DNA of 64,000 nt from Cladosporium sp. IMV 00045. Taxonomy: Eukaryota > Ascomycota > Dothideomycetes > Cladosporiales > Cladosporiaceae. The notes beneath the pieces are model-generated. The model ran no database searches, had not been told where the DNA came from, and saw nothing but the letters and a program-made list of their open reading frames with translations. Of the stretch, positions 12,290-25,021 are shown one piece after another; the first letter of the stretch is position 1; each line of letters starts with the position of its first letter. The translations under genes were made by a program, and so were the position numbers. Location: NCBI GenBank assembly GCA_001931905.2, contig MSJI02000924.1:35316-99315 (forward strand), given 5' to 3'.

Positions 12290-13639
12290 ATGCCCGCCCG
12301 CGTCACAACGCTCACGGAGAGGCACCCCAACGCAATGGACACCTCACCCTCGGACTCCGCCTACCTCTCCTCCTCGCTCTCCTCGCTCTCGCGCTCCCGC
12401 AGCTCCAACAACCTCATCGTGCGCACCTACAAGCAAGCCACGCAGCTGTACCTGACGCGCCGCTTCCGCGAAGCCTGGGACGTGCTGGAGACGATCGTGA
12501 GCGCCGGCGGAGCGGACTCATTCGGTCAAGAGCAGCAAGGTCCGGATGGCGTGGCGCCCGTCGCGCAGAGCTCGCGAGGCACGCGCACCAAAGTCTGGGT
12601 TTTCTACCTGAGTCTGATCCACGCTGTGGTGGAGCTGGGGCCTGAAGAAGGTGGGAAAGAGTTTGGGGATGTGGATTTGTGGAAGGGGATCGCGAGGAAA
12701 GCGCGTGAAGGGCTGGCTTGGGAGGAGATAGTGTCGAGGGGCTACGCTGGGCAAGAAGGAGAGGTGGATGCGGAGGTTGTGGTCAATCTGGCTACGTTGC
12801 TGCTGGGCCATATGCCTGATCAGGGGGTCAATCAGGGCAGGCTTGAGAGCTACCTGGCTAGCAGTGAGGATGCTGGAGCCGCGGTGGGATATGATGGGGT
12901 GAGCACGCCGATGAGCGCGCATAGCGCTAGTCCTAAGGCGTTGCAGGCTAGGGTTAAGGTATTGGAGTTGTACGCTCTGCACGTTCTGCCGGAGTTGGGA
13001 GAGTGGGAGTATGCGAGGGAGTTTGTAGAGGGGTGTGGAAATCTGGACGAGGAGAGGAAGGAAGCTTTTCTTGCTGCTCTAGAAGGGTTGAAGGAGGAGA
13101 GGGAGGGACTCAAGCAGAGGGAGGTCGAGTTGCAGGAGCAGAGGGAGAGGGAGATGTTGGAGGCGACGAAGAAGCGCGAGGAGGAAGAGAAGAGGCGTGT
13201 GGAAGAGGTCGAGGAGCCCGAGAGGCAGCAGCAGCGTGAGCAGCAACAGAGGGCGAATGCTGCAAAGACAGCGTCCAATACTGCCACCAACAGCGATACT
13301 CGAGGCGGCAATGCCAACAACAACAGCACAGCAAACGGCCACGCTCGCAGCAATCACCAACAACCGCCCTCACGCTCAGCACGCAAACCCACCCCGTCAT
13401 CCCCACAAAAACCAGCAGCAAACGCAACCCTCCTCACCCGCCTTGTGACTCTAGCCCAGCACATGCGAAAGAACCTCGTGCCCTCTCTCCTCAGCACACG
13501 CCTGCTAATGTTCCTCCTCGCCTTCGCTCTGTTGGCCATGCGCCGCGACATGCGCGTGAGACTACGCCGCGCTCTGGGCGACGGCTGGGCCAAAGTCCGC
13601 CGCACGGTGGGCATGGGCGTCAAGGTCAGCTATGTCTGA
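12290..13639 (+). CDS. pex26: peroxin 26-like tail-anchored peroxisomal protein
   Basis: Single exon, 449 residues. After a Ser-rich leader, residues ~45-60 read VRTYKQATQLYLTRRFREAW, followed by KVWVFYLSLIHAVVELGPEEG and a DAEVVVNLATLLLGH block. These match the conserved helical-repeat region of filamentous-fungal Pex26, the functional counterpart of yeast Pex15 that docks the Pex1/Pex6 AAA ATPases on the peroxisome for receptor export. A Glu/Arg-rich coiled coil (~250-320) and an Asn/Thr-rich linker follow. The protein ends with one short hydrophobic helix (~404-417, LLMFLLAFALLAM) and an Arg-rich tail of about 30 residues, the layout of a tail-anchored peroxisomal protein. The first Met is used; a second Met 15 residues later (before DTSPSDS) is an alternative. 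Assignment is from recalled family motifs. Confidence 0.85.
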   Translation: MPARVTTLTERHPNAMDTSPSDSAYLSSSLSSLSRSRSSNNLIVRTYKQATQLYLTRRFREAWDVLETIVSAGGADSFGQEQQGPDGVAPVAQSSRGTRTKVWVFYLSLIHAVVELGPEEGGKEFGDVDLWKGIARKAREGLAWEEIVSRGYAGQEGEVDAEVVVNLATLLLGHMPDQGVNQGRLESYLASSEDAGAAVGYDGVSTPMSAHSASPKALQARVKVLELYALHVLPELGEWEYAREFVEGCGNLDEERKEAFLAALEGLKEEREGLKQREVELQEQREREMLEATKKREEEEKRRVEEVEEPERQQQREQQQRANAAKTASNTATNSDTRGGNANNNSTANGHARSNHQQPPSRSARKPTPSSPQKPAANATLLTRLVTLAQHMRKNLVPSLLSTRLLMFLLAFALLAMRRDMRVRLRRALGDGWAKVRRTVGMGVKVSYV

Positions 13640-16600
13640 GGCGGATGGTAGAAGCAGATGTAGAACCCAGTACATTTGTTTGTGATATTGGCAATAGACA
13701 TTGATTATTATTGGACTGATACTTCTGTTTCTGTACGATAAAAAATTTCACAACACTGCTCTCCATGACCGCTCGTCCTCGTCTTTTCCACCGAGCTTCT
13801 CCGAATTCGACGTAGAATTTGCCCCAGCTCGCATAACAACCCCCAACACCATGACCCAATCCCTCGGGCTCATCAGACCATCCATCACAGACAAACCACA
13901 GATAATCACCAGGGCCAACATAATCTTCACCAAGAAAGGGGAAACCCCAGCGAGATCCACATCTTCTTCTCTTCTTCTGCTAGTTGCTGCTGGTTGCTGT
14001 CTGCTGATACCACTATAACCCCGGGGGAAATTTGATATAGACAAGGACCAGGCAGAAGAAAGCAGGCAACATTATTCATGCATTTTCCCAGCCCTCTGGC
14101 TGAGAGGCACGTACACACGCACGCACGCACGCTCGCTCGGTGGCCTATTCTGCGCTCAGATTCGACCGTGCTGCACAGTCGCTGCAGAGCAACGCAATCG
14201 TTGAACAATCAATCCCCCTGGCGGTGATGGTGGCGAGGTGTTGCGTCAGAGAGTCGATAGTGAGGAAGTCAGGGGGTGAAGACCGGCGGAGCGGATTGGG
14301 AAATGATATTGAGGAAGAGCAGGATAGATCCTGGCTTGTTGGAGCACAGGCAGACCCAAATTGGCAGAGAGCATCTATTTCCTATCGCAACTATGCGTTT
14401 CGTTGTTCTTTCCTTGGCAGGTCTTTGGCCTTTTCGGGTATTTGCATAGCATAGCCCTCTTGCACGCCGCCAATAATGCAATGTCTCCAAGAAAAGAAAA
14501 GAAACATGACTCGAATGGAAAGCACGTATTGGAAATACATGCATGCATGCGAGGCTCATGGCGTGCATGACTTTCTTGTCTGTGATGATCATAATGTTTC
14601 AGGTGACAGATCGCCTATTGCATATCGCACTGGGGCACGTATGTTGGCACAGGGAAGCGGGAGAGATCGAAGAAGAACGAGACAGACAGCAAGGCCTCCC
14701 TTTCCCCAAAGGAGACCATGCACTTGCCTTCTTTAGCCCCGGCGACTCGGGGCTGTGAAGCTATGTTTAACGTAGACATGCAGCGCATGCATATGCACAT
14801 AGCCTCGATGGGCTGAGCAGATCTACTGCGCGGACGACGCAGGTACACCCGTGCCCGTCGTCGCCCTTCGCCCTCGCTGTCGCCACTGATGCTATTGTTG
14901 ATGCTGCTGCTTGCCGCTACTGCTGCTATGGCCTTGCTTTGCTTTTCCCAACAAGAGAGGCAAATTGCCACGGACGCACGAGCGAGGGGCTGGGTTAGAT
15001 ACGATAGTGTGGTGGTAGCAGCGGGCGACGGCGGCGATGGCCAGGACAATGGTGGTGGCGAAAGACCGCGCAAGGCCAGCCTAGTGACGACAGCGTGTGG
15101 TATAGTACCTCTCCGCTGGGATTTCGGTGGTGGAGCGCGCAATTCCGGGAGAGAGGAGGCGTAAATCTTCTGGCTGTCGAGAGGAGGTATAGCGGGAATC
15201 GTGCTATACATACCGCAGATCTGTACATTTCAAATGAACTGTTCTGGAAACAAAAAGGGATAGGATTGTTCTTTTGCGAAGACGGGAGAGGCCGCTGGTG
15301 GTGGCGGGTACCTTGCGTATTCTCGATTGAGATGTGCTCTTGCATGTTTCAGGAGACGATGGGGTTATCATAGCAGTCGTTGTGATATTGTTCTTGGGCT
15401 GTGGATCTTCTTTTGGAATGCCAGGCACAGAACTGTGCTGATTGCTGCAGGAACGAAGCTGCAGCTTGCGCAGGGGGGAGTGTCGGCATATCGCTGGTGT
15501 GTGTGTGGGTGTGTCGGAGAGTATCTTCCTGCAGGGAAGGCGTGTATCTGTTATAGAGTGGGTTCCGCGGTGTTAAACTTGACGCTGGGCCAGATACCGA
15601 CGACGGGGTGTGAAGTTCGAGCAGCGTCTCCAGGTGGCGATGGCAATGAGACTGTCTTGCCTTGATGCAACGGACGGACTTGAGGCCGAGTCGATGGTTG
15701 AAGACATGAATGTGACGGTCTCACATTGTGCGAACGTTGTCTCTTCGCTGCTCATCTGACGAACTGGTATCTTGGGCCCCGTTGGCTCATTTTCCCTGGT
15801 ACTCTCCCAAGTCTTACCACTCGAGCTCTGTCATGACCCGTCCAGGTTTAGCCAAAACTGACTACTGAACGCCCCAACGTCTAAGGGTGCTCGCGGATGG
15901 CGCAACCCGCCTGTTCCGACGCTCTCCAGACAGGTGGTAACCATGGTTCGGTCCCGATGAAGCGGGAAAGCTTCAAGACCTGATGCTTGCGCGGGTCGTG
16001 GTCCGGCTACGCAGGTGCGCAGTGCGTGGGACTCATTGACTGAACCCAGGTCCTGTGCCTGCAGTAGTACAGTCACTGAGGCAAGGCCTAAAGTGAATGT
16101 GCGTCTTCCGATTGTGGGCTGTGATATTGAGGCGTGGGTTGAGATATAGCTCCGGGGCGCGCACCTGGGCCCAGCTGGTTGTATCGAGCATTGTAGATGC
16201 CGTTAAAGTTGGAGTCAGCTGGGGAGATCGACCAGTACCAGAGTTCAGGGCCTTGTCGAGTGAAGGAGCTTGTCTCGGAATTGCCGGTCTTGATATTGAT
16301 CCACCCTGCTATAGTCGCTGAGAATGCCCTCCCTACCAAAGATGGCAGCCGTTCCGACCCAATCCGGAAGTTTTGGCGTCGATGAACTGTAATATCAAGC
16401 AATGCCTGAATTGTCATCTGCCAAGAATTGATGTCGTTCGGGCGATGCTAACAGTCCACCGGGCCGAGTCAATGTCATCGTGCAGCATTGAGTGACAGTG
16501 TGAGGCGAAAAGACGGCTTCGCCCGAGATCCTACCCGCTTAGCAGGTAGCGAGATCGTCTTGCACGTTCCATTTGCGAAGATTACCGCACCGGCTTGACC

Positions 16601-19600
16601 TAGTAGATGCAACAATGTGTTATAGGCCTACACCCTTGACGTTGGGTTGCGTCCCCAATTATGGGCTCGCTGCAGGCTTAGTGCGAATGGTTCCCGCCAG
16701 TTCGGATAGGGACCACATCGTGCATTGGTGCGGCCCGATTTTGGCGCGTCTGGCTCTATCGGCGCGCTCCAGTGGAGACATCTCCGGGGAGCACGGAATG
16801 CGGATCAGAGTGCTGGCTTCTGAATTAGAGTTTCGTCCAAATACCAGATCAGTCAGTGCTCGCCTGAAGAGAGCGGAGACAGCTTGGCGACTGTTGAGGA
16901 GCGGAGCGAGCGGAGGTCTGCGCCGAGGTTGGTCAGGCTAAAGGGGGTTGATTGGAGGTCTAGCGGCCTGGATAGTACCAGACATCGGTGAATTTCATCG
17001 CTCCCTGACTTGATTTTTGTAAAGCCAAGCAGCAAGTTGAGTCATGATGCTTCAGGAAGTCGGTTGCTAGAGCTCTTGGATGGGTGAGCTCTCTCAACGC
17101 ACTGAAGAGCGGAATCTGAATCCATGGTTGTCGATGTTAGTCGAGGTCACTAGTAGACTGTGTGAAGGGAAAGAGAGGTACAAGTAGGGCAGCAGACCAG
17201 AGACTATCGCGCAATACGGTGTGGATTGGGTCGATGACCTGTGATGCCAAGTGGAAGGCAGACGAGAGTCTTGACTTGATGTGGCAGGTCTCGATGCTGG
17301 CAATGCTGCAGATCTTCATCCACATGTGCAAGTACGACATTGCTGGCGATGCTCTGTTTTGGGTGCCCGAAGCGTCTTCACCGTATCGTTGAAGAGAGGG
17401 ACTGGAACATCGCGATAGTATGTCGCACCAGGCGGTATGCGACGTCTTCGCTGACCGCAAATTCGAATGCATGCATGCAAGCGTGAATACATACAGCAAA
17501 TGCAGCTGCAAAGTGTCTCATGTGCAGAGCAGGGTATGCTGTATGCGCTGGATGAAACCATCGCTGCTCTCACGCAAATTGACCGCTCAAGCGACTGGTC
17601 TGTTATTACCAGGGTCGACATGCACATCAGCTTGGAGAGCTTTGGAGAGGTGTCGCACATGCGCATCACTGCTTCGTCTGCATGGCCTGGATCATCTACA
17701 GTCAAGTGAATGCATGCTTGACCGACTTCCGACAGATCAGAAGAACGTGAAGACATCGACTTGGCCATCAAGACCGATGTACCAGACGATCGTTGACTCC
17801 CTCTCCCCCTCTCCAGCCTTGTCAAAGGTGGTACCAGTGGTAGAGCTCGTGTCTATCTGTACGCCATTCGCTGGCAGCCTTACGTTGTCTCTGTCTGCCT
17901 TCCCTCAGCAGCCGGAAGCAGAAATGATTTTTTAAGAGCCTCATTTTCAACCCGTGTCATGCCATGCTCGCCCGAGCGTGACCGTGAAGGAGGGCTAGCA
18001 TGCTGGAAAATCTTCCGCGCAGATGATTCAACCATAAGGAGATCCAGATTGCGGACGGAGGCGATAGGCAGTGCTGAACTTCATCCTTCGCGGCCTGCAG
18101 AAAGTGCACGGTCCGAGTACCACCGGCGAAGCTGTCTCTTTATCGGCTGGCGGATGCTGGTTTCCGGCAAACTCTATATCAGCTCCACAGCTGGAGCGCG
18201 GCATAGGTGTTCGTCCGGATTGTGTTGTTCATGGAGCGAGTGGATAAAGCGAGTGGATATTTCAGACACTCGTCCGACGTTCTACAGTGCTAATATGCAA
18301 GACATAGCACGCGGTGCAACAGTCCACACGTGTAAGGCGGCGACCGAGTCGTAGTTGATGGTCGTGGCATCGCCCGAGAAGATGTGCAGTGATGCATCCG
18401 GATCCTAAGCGAGGGCAAGAGCTGCCTTGGTCGATGCTGTAGGGCAGGACAAGCGATGACAAGCATGGATACGAATACCGTTGTGATCGGTCGTCATGGA
18501 TTCGTCTACGAATGGTTAAGAGTGCATGTAGAGTGTTGTAGTAGCTCTTGGGCAGGCCAACCACAATCGGGCTGCCTCCTACAGAATCTGAGGAAGTATA
18601 GCGCCAAGCGGTGCCGAGACCCGCGAAGACCTGGATCGCTTGATGTCTCTCATGTTCAGAGCCGCAAGACGACCCAGCACCAAGGAATGGAAATGTGTTG
18701 AGAGATCAAGGATGGCACGGATTGAGGAGCATCAGGGAGCCGAAGGGCGCCACTGGGAAGTATGATGATATTCATCAAAGGCCACCATCACCATCTCATC
18801 CTGGTACACCAGCAATACGGTCGACCCGACTCAGGACCTCCTAGTGATAGTAGCATTCTCACAAATGACGAGCTAAGATGTCTGGCATATACGACGGGAC
18901 GCCGCGGGCCTTGACGGGCGGCACGGCACTCCACCAGATCGATGAAGGACATGACAAATGTCTCCTCTCAGGGCTAGTCGGCTGGGTCGAGCGAGATTGG
19001 GTACGCGATCTCTCGCCGGTCCAACAATCCTGCAAAAGTCATTCAATGAGGCCTCAGGCCGGATGTCTCTGTCATGTATGGATGATGTTGTTGTCAAACG
19101 GAGCGTCCTCCGCATCCCGCGTGGGATAGCGCATTGCTGTGCAACCAAGGCTGGCGGTGTCGTGTGCCAGCTACCCAGAATCATGACAGCGAGACAGACA
19201 GGCCTGCGGTCTCTGTGCAGTGGTGGGCGGCGCTGCATGCGCCTCGTCTGCAGTGTTGACAGACGCCTCGCGACCGCACTACAGGCTACAGCACCTCACT
19301 CATAGCCGAAGAGTCGCGAGAGAACCCCTCGAAGCCCCTCAAAACCCCTGTCCTTCAGACGCAGCCGCCGCTGCTTACAGTACAGTACGTACTCTATCGA
19401 TCGAAAGTCATAATGATGAAGGGCAGACATGCCTGCCAACCGACGCCCCGGGCATGTCCGACGACAGCTTGCGCCATCGCGGACAGATCGCTCAGGATCT
19501 GTAGACCAGTCTAAGGGTGGCACTACTGTACCAGCCAGCAGGAAACAGAGGGCCCCGATTCACAAATGACAGGCCTTGCGAGCGCCTGGACAGAGTATGC

Positions 19601-21618
19601 CCTGCATGGGCTAAGAACGCACTATCGACGACTCGACGACGCTGTCGCGCGGCCCGCCCAGCCCAGCAGCCCTCTGAACGTTGGGTGAGGTCCCCCAGTA
19701 CCTAGAGACCTAGGGCCCGAGTAGCGAGATGTTGGTTGATGCACCTGGCACCGCAACCAGCAGTCGCAACTCGCACGCGCTGCGCACGCTGCGCCTGTAT
19801 CATTGCTGCGGGCTTGCATGATTTGCTGCATCCTGCTGCAATGTCCCAGCTCGTCTCTACGGAGGCGAGTCCGATTTCTCGCCCATCTGGAAGGGGTTGG
19901 AGCATCACATATCCAAGGCACGGTGTAACGTCTGGCGGTATCGGGAATCCCCCAAGCGATGACGGCATTGAGCCATTATTGGCCATGTCGATGTCTGTCA
20001 TACCGGCCGCGAGTCGTGTGTATGCCCGTTGCTGTACGGTGGGACAGCTCGTCATCAAGTACCTCCGCAGCCGTCTTTCACCCCTCTGGCTGGTGAACTC
20101 TAAACTCCTCATCAGCAGGCGACAGGCATGCATCCTCAGTCTCTACGTAAGACGGCTACGATCTAGTCTACCGCCTCACCTGGGCGGTCTGTCCAATGGT
20201 GAGCTGACTTTCTCCGCTCTGTGCCAGCGCAAGGCCCTTGATCGTGGTCGAAGGCAACACGCTCTTGCCAGACGGCATATCCCCTCGCCATGGCGCAGAC
20301 TCGTCACTACTCGACGTTTGTCCAGCGTGCCTTTGACAGTTTTGTGTGTGTGAAGGCATCGTCCAACAATAGACTCAAGGGCAGGCTCTAGGCTAGCCCC
20401 AGCGGTCAACCTTCACAGAGGATATGCATTCACCAAGAAAGGCTGCCATCGGACGACGTTTCTGCCGACTAGAGTGAGCGGCCTCTCCCGTTCAAACGCT
20501 GCGATCTTGTTCACTAGACTGGGGATATCGAGGGCAGGGTATGGAGAGTTGAACTTTATTCTCCACTCGGCCTCTCCGCCTCGGTCGGGCATCTCATGGT
20601 AGCCAGCGCAGTCTCGAAAAAAAAAAATACATGATGGTCGGCACGATCTGGTCACCTCTTGGCCCACCAGGACTAGTTCCTGGGACCGGGGTGGTTGGCC
20701 TCTAGCCTGCCGGGGCCCGGCCCAACCTCTGGTGAGACTCACCTGTCTGATATCGATTTCCCTATTATTGCATCGAGGACCCGAGCTGAACTAAATTCAA
20801 TTTGTTTCAGTCTCAGGCGGTTGTCCTTTTTGTCACAGTCACGCCAGTCGACGATCCGGAACGCATCCGACAGCCGCATCAAATCTTTCTGTTGGCCCAC
20901 CGTTAAATCTTGCTATAAGTCCACATAAGTCCTTGCGTCGCCTTGCATTCAGGCACGCCTTTAGCGCTTCCCGACGGCAACTATCTACGCAAATCCCCTG
21001 CTGGCCTCAACCAGATCGATCTTAACGATTGGAGGCGCTGTACCTTGCTATAACGCGGCACCGATCCGGATCCACGTACGCGTTATTAGACTGTCGCCAG
21101 GTCTCCGCCCGGACGGTCCGCTTTGGAGACAACGGCATAGTCGACCGTGACCCTGCATCGCACCATCCACCGGGGAGGAGGCTGTGAGACCCGGGCTCTT
21201 GGGAAACATCGCCAGCGTGAGGAGTCAACCTTCTCAGGAGTCCACTTGGGATTACCCTTTCTGGTCAATGTGACAAAAGCTCATCTAGTTCAATCCGAGA
21301 CCTGGTTCCAGTGAGACACACATATATGTGAGCTTTGTCCCAGGGGAACGGTGGACCTTGATACTTCAACAACCAACACAGTCGTCCCTTATCTTCATCA
21401 GAGCCCTTATTATCCTCCCTCTTCACGTCGGTTTCACCTCACAACATTTCTTCTCATCAAAAAGCAGTTCGGTCTTCGACTTCAGATCGCTCGATCACTT
21501 GCACCCTGCCGTCTGCATACCACCTTCAGCACTCTACAGACAAAACGACAACGATATATCGTTACGACCTCGATTTTCTTCGACATACTCGACGTCAACA
21601 ATACCAACAACCGCAACC
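13640..21618. other. gene-poor 8-kb region, no intact gene
   Basis: Every frame is broken into pieces shorter than about 200 codons and none shows a domain I trust. Short stretches have protein-like composition on the minus strand, for example near 18262-18700 (a VVGLPKSYYNTLHALL segment) and 19702-20133 (PPDVTPCLGYVMLQPLPDGRE), interrupted by stops, which could be remains of genes. There are CACG/GCATGCAT microrepeats near 14110-14135 and 17465-17480. No terminal repeats, transposase or reverse transcriptase motifs were found by eye. The last few hundred bases should contain the promoter of the gene at 21619. Confidence 0.55.
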
Positions 21619-22548
21619 ATGACCATGACTTTGACACAGCCCGTAGCGTTCGCTACTCCCAGCCGCCAGCAGCACTACAAGATGAGCATCGCTTTCTTGT
21701 CCAGTGATGCAAACGAGCCTGAACCCATGGACACCGAAATGACCGACAAGCCTTCCGCACCTGCACCCGTACAAGCCGCCCCAGTCTTCCAGATGCCCTG
21801 CTATCAGCCCGAGCAGCAGCGTCCCAGAACGCCCATCACCCTGCCATCGCTTCGTCTCGACGGCTCTCCTTACTCGAACGGCTCTTACTCTGCACCTCAA
21901 CTCCCACGCATTGGTAGCTTCAGCAGCATCAACAGCTTCGGCAGCGCACACAGCGGCAACAGCTGGGGAAGCAGCGTCGCCTCGTATCCTAGCAGCACCA
22001 CCAGCAGCTTCTCGAGCATCAACACCAGCCCAGTCAAGCGTCACGACAGCCTCTGGGACATGGAGTCTACCTCATCAGCCACTTCCTACCACTCCGCCAA
22101 CTCCTTCAGCAGCATCAACGCTCCTCTTGCCGCACACGCCCACGCCCAGCAAGCACACCACGCTCAACAGATGCAGCACGCCCAACATCACCACCATCAC
22201 CACCACCACCAGCAACCCACACACTCCGCCATGGTCGCCGAGCCGCTCGCCAGAATCCCTCGCCCGGCCCGCCCCTCCTACAGCGAGGAGCAGAAGTTCT
22301 TCATCATGTACTACCGCGTGATCAAGGAGCTGTCCTGGCCCGAGATCGAAGACAAGTTCGCCGCCTTCTTCAACCTGCGCACCAAGGACGGCCTGACCAG
22401 CGTCTACTACCGCATCCGCAAGAACTGGGGTATGGAAGAGGTCCTCAAGACCGGCCCCGACGGCTCCATGGGCGACAGGGGCAAGGTCGAGTCCAAGGCC
22501 GCGCACTTCTCGCGCGAGTTCTTGACCAACCTTGGCTACTTCGACTAA
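21619..22548 (+). CDS. Ser/His-rich protein with conserved fungal C-terminal domain, possible DNA-binding
   Basis: Single exon, 309 residues from the ATG at 21619, which sits in a good ACCATGA context; the frame stays open upstream to 21328 but that part looks like 5' leader. The middle is low complexity: Ser/Asn-rich blocks with repeated SFSSIN motifs, then Gln/His-rich sequence with a run of nine His coded near 22190-22212. The C-terminal ~95 residues are compact: PSYSEEQKFFIMYYRVIKEL, SWPEIEDKFAAFF and a TSVYYRIRKNWGMEEVL segment. This Trp/aromatic-spaced helical pattern is seen in many ascomycete proteins and looks like a Myb/SANT-type or related helix-turn-helix, which would suit a transcriptional regulator. 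That role is inference; I do not recognise a named orthologue. Confidence 0.85.
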   Translation: MTMTLTQPVAFATPSRQQHYKMSIAFLSSDANEPEPMDTEMTDKPSAPAPVQAAPVFQMPCYQPEQQRPRTPITLPSLRLDGSPYSNGSYSAPQLPRIGSFSSINSFGSAHSGNSWGSSVASYPSSTTSSFSSINTSPVKRHDSLWDMESTSSATSYHSANSFSSINAPLAAHAHAQQAHHAQQMQHAQHHHHHHHHQQPTHSAMVAEPLARIPRPARPSYSEEQKFFIMYYRVIKELSWPEIEDKFAAFFNLRTKDGLTSVYYRIRKNWGMEEVLKTGPDGSMGDRGKVESKAAHFSREFLTNLGYFD

Positions 22549-23720
22549 ACGTATCGTCGTCGAAGTCGTTCAGTCGTCGTTGATCTCTTCCAACGCACAT
22601 CCGGTCTAAGCCACCAGACTAGATCTTGTTCAAGCATGATACCCCAAACCTCTTTCTCTCTTCCTCCAACAAGCCCACCCCTCGACCATCATCAAAGGGC
22701 GGCGGAGTGAAAAACTATTCTCAGCAAACAGCATTTTGGACTTTTCCTTCTTTCATTCTTCTTTCCTTTCTTCACTTCATCAAGCCTCAGGTGCCACACC
22801 GGGCCATCATTATCATTTACCATCATAGCATTCTGTCATTTCCCTCAATTGGTCGTTTCATGGGAGGACAATTCGGGCGCAGCGAACAAAAAGCAAGGCG
22901 TTCAACTTAGGCAAAGGGTCGGGGGGAGAGATACCATTTACTTTTTTCTACCTTACTTTTTATTATTTACTCTTCTGAAGAAGATGAGCTTCTATTCTTA
23001 TTTATTGTATAAGTGGACTGTCTTTATCTTGCATCTTTCTCGGCTTTCTTGTTTCTCCAAATGTACGACTAAACTAAACTGTCTTTATCCTGCATGCTAC
23101 GGCCTTCTCCCTTACCGTTTTATTCTCATTTTCTCTTGCATCAAAGGACCTCTGGTGTCGAGTAGTATATTGTATTAGGGGAATGGAAGTAGTCTTGACA
23201 ATCTGATCATTGTTCCTTCAGACTTGTCCTAACATCCATGCATCTATCTTTGCACCACCCAACCTCACACTGCATCCCGCACACTTTGATTCTCCTAGTG
23301 CCCAAGCAGTCTACTGCAGACGTGCATGGCGCCTTCATGCCAGACATAAAGTGGACCTCTCTGCAGCGTCGCTTAACTCTTAGCCGACCTCCATAGCTAT
23401 GCACAAACACACACACCGATTGTCTTGTACTGCGCGTATCACTGCCCAACGACAGGGCCATCGTACAGGGGAAAAAGGCATCGGTGAAATTTGAATAATA
23501 TGTCTTTGTTATATCGCTCGACTCCCCCTCCCGAGCCCTGAGCTCGTCTACTGCCCTTTGTGCAGCGCGAATTGCGCCCGACCAGCCAACACATACACCG
23601 CATATCTGCTCGTATTGGCACTGCGGGACTTCGATTTTCGCGCCTACGAGGGTGAATTACCCAACTCACCAATTCCCCATCCACAAGCAAGCCCAACACA
23701 CAACCCGCAACCCCGCCTAC
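22549..23720. other. convergent intergenic region
   Basis: 3' flanks of the plus-strand gene ending at 22548 and the minus-strand Iwr1 gene ending at 23721. T-rich 3'-UTR-like sequence; no gene seen. Confidence 0.5.
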
Positions 23721-25021
23721 TCACTCATCCCCCTCCCCCACCCCCTCTCCTCCACGATCCCGATTAAGGTACTTAGCAAATTGCTTCGGCACCTGGCTCT
23801 TGCGCGCAAACGGGTTCATCATGCGGAAATCCTCCTCGTCGCTCCAAGTCGGCTCGTCGTCATCATCATCGCTGCTATCGCCGCCACGGTCGCGGCCATC
23901 GTTGAGATTGTACTGCTCGTCGTTGGAGCCGCGGCGGGCGCGGTAGCGGTAGGCGCCGCGGTCGTGTTCGTCATCCGAGGCGAGTTCGTCGGACGGGTAG
24001 TCGGCGCCGTAGTAATCTTCCGCTATTGGTAGGGGGGATGGTTAGTTTTTTGGGGTCTCGATGGTAACTATGTAATTGTTTTTCTCGTTGGGCAGGACTT
24101 ACCATTCTCGTCGTCCTCGTCTGTGGGTTCGGAGTCCGATCCCTCGAGGTCGTGCATGTAGTTTTCCCAGAGTTCTTCGTCGTCTTCGGAAATGATCAGG
24201 TAGCCTACGTTGCTGGGGATGGCGAGGGTTTTGGGCGTTTCGATTGCGTCGTTGGCGGTGGTGGCGGTGGGAGTTGGCATGGGTGCGGGCGCGAGGATGT
24301 AGGTGTCGTAGACGTATTCACCGTCGGAGTCTATGCCTCCGTCCTCATCGTCTTTGCTTTGAGATGCGGATGGATGTGGGGAGGCGGTCGTGGTGTGTTC
24401 TTGGTGTAGAGCACGTGAGCGAGAGGGAGTGAGTTTGGGTTTGGTTTTGATTTGAGGTTTGGGGGTTCTGGCCAGCTCGTCGAGGGCAAATTGGTGCATT
24501 TCTTGAGCTAGAGCATTGAGTTCTGCTTGCTGACGGGCGGCGATGTTTTCGGTCTTTGATGGGTCTGGGTTTGGTTTGTCTGTACGAGGTCTGAGAGCGG
24601 AGCCTCTGCCTGGTCGCTTGGTTGGGGCTGGTGATGCTGGAATTGGAGAATCATCGTTGTTGCCGTGATTCGCATTCGTAGGAGTGTTTTCGAACTTCTT
24701 CTTCTTACTTTCCACTACAGTGGCCAGATCTTCGTTCTGTTTCCGCTTGCGAGAGGTGGTGTCCTGAGAGACTCGTGAGAGGTGATACTCTCTGCGTTGC
24801 TCCTGAGTCGGAGCCGACTGAGTGGCGCGGCCGTCTTGCACACTTGGCGCCGTCGAGGGTCTTCCGTTCTCTGATTCTTGCTTCTGTCGGACGTAGAAAC
24901 CTTTAGATCTCAGGTCGACGGAAGCATGATATGTACGCTTGGCACTCCTCTCGACGAACAGTTGGTCTGGTGGCAATTCAGTGATTCTGCGTTTCAGACG
25001 CAGATTGCTGGGACCGTCCAT
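23721..25021 (-). CDS. iwr1: RNA polymerase II nuclear-import factor Iwr1
   Basis: Two exons: 24103-25021 and 23721-24022, separated by an 80-nt intron (GTAAGT, CTAACC branch, AATAG); product 406 residues. The N-terminus begins MDGPSNLRLKRR and continues with LFVERSAKRTYHASVDLRS, the conserved opening of fungal Iwr1. The C-terminal part holds the acidic Iwr1 core, YLIISEDDEELWENYMHDLE, then across the splice site EDDENAEDYYGADYPSDE. The product ends FARKSQVPKQFAKYLNRD plus a Gly/Glu tail. Iwr1 binds assembled RNA polymerase II and carries it into the nucleus with importin alpha, then is exported. The frame is open a further 399 nt upstream, but the start at 25021 matches the family. Splicing is essential: reading through the intron would end the protein before the DYY motif. 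Confidence 0.92.

Noticed and set aside
14615..15428. Overlapping minus-strand frames that might form a small spliced membrane protein
   Set aside because: One GTATGT donor and an Ala/Val-rich helix are visible, but no intron set with acceptable lengths keeps one frame open.
21328..21618. In-frame 5' extension of the Ser/His-rich protein
   Set aside because: Composition changes to T/C-rich leader-like sequence, and 21619 has the better start context.
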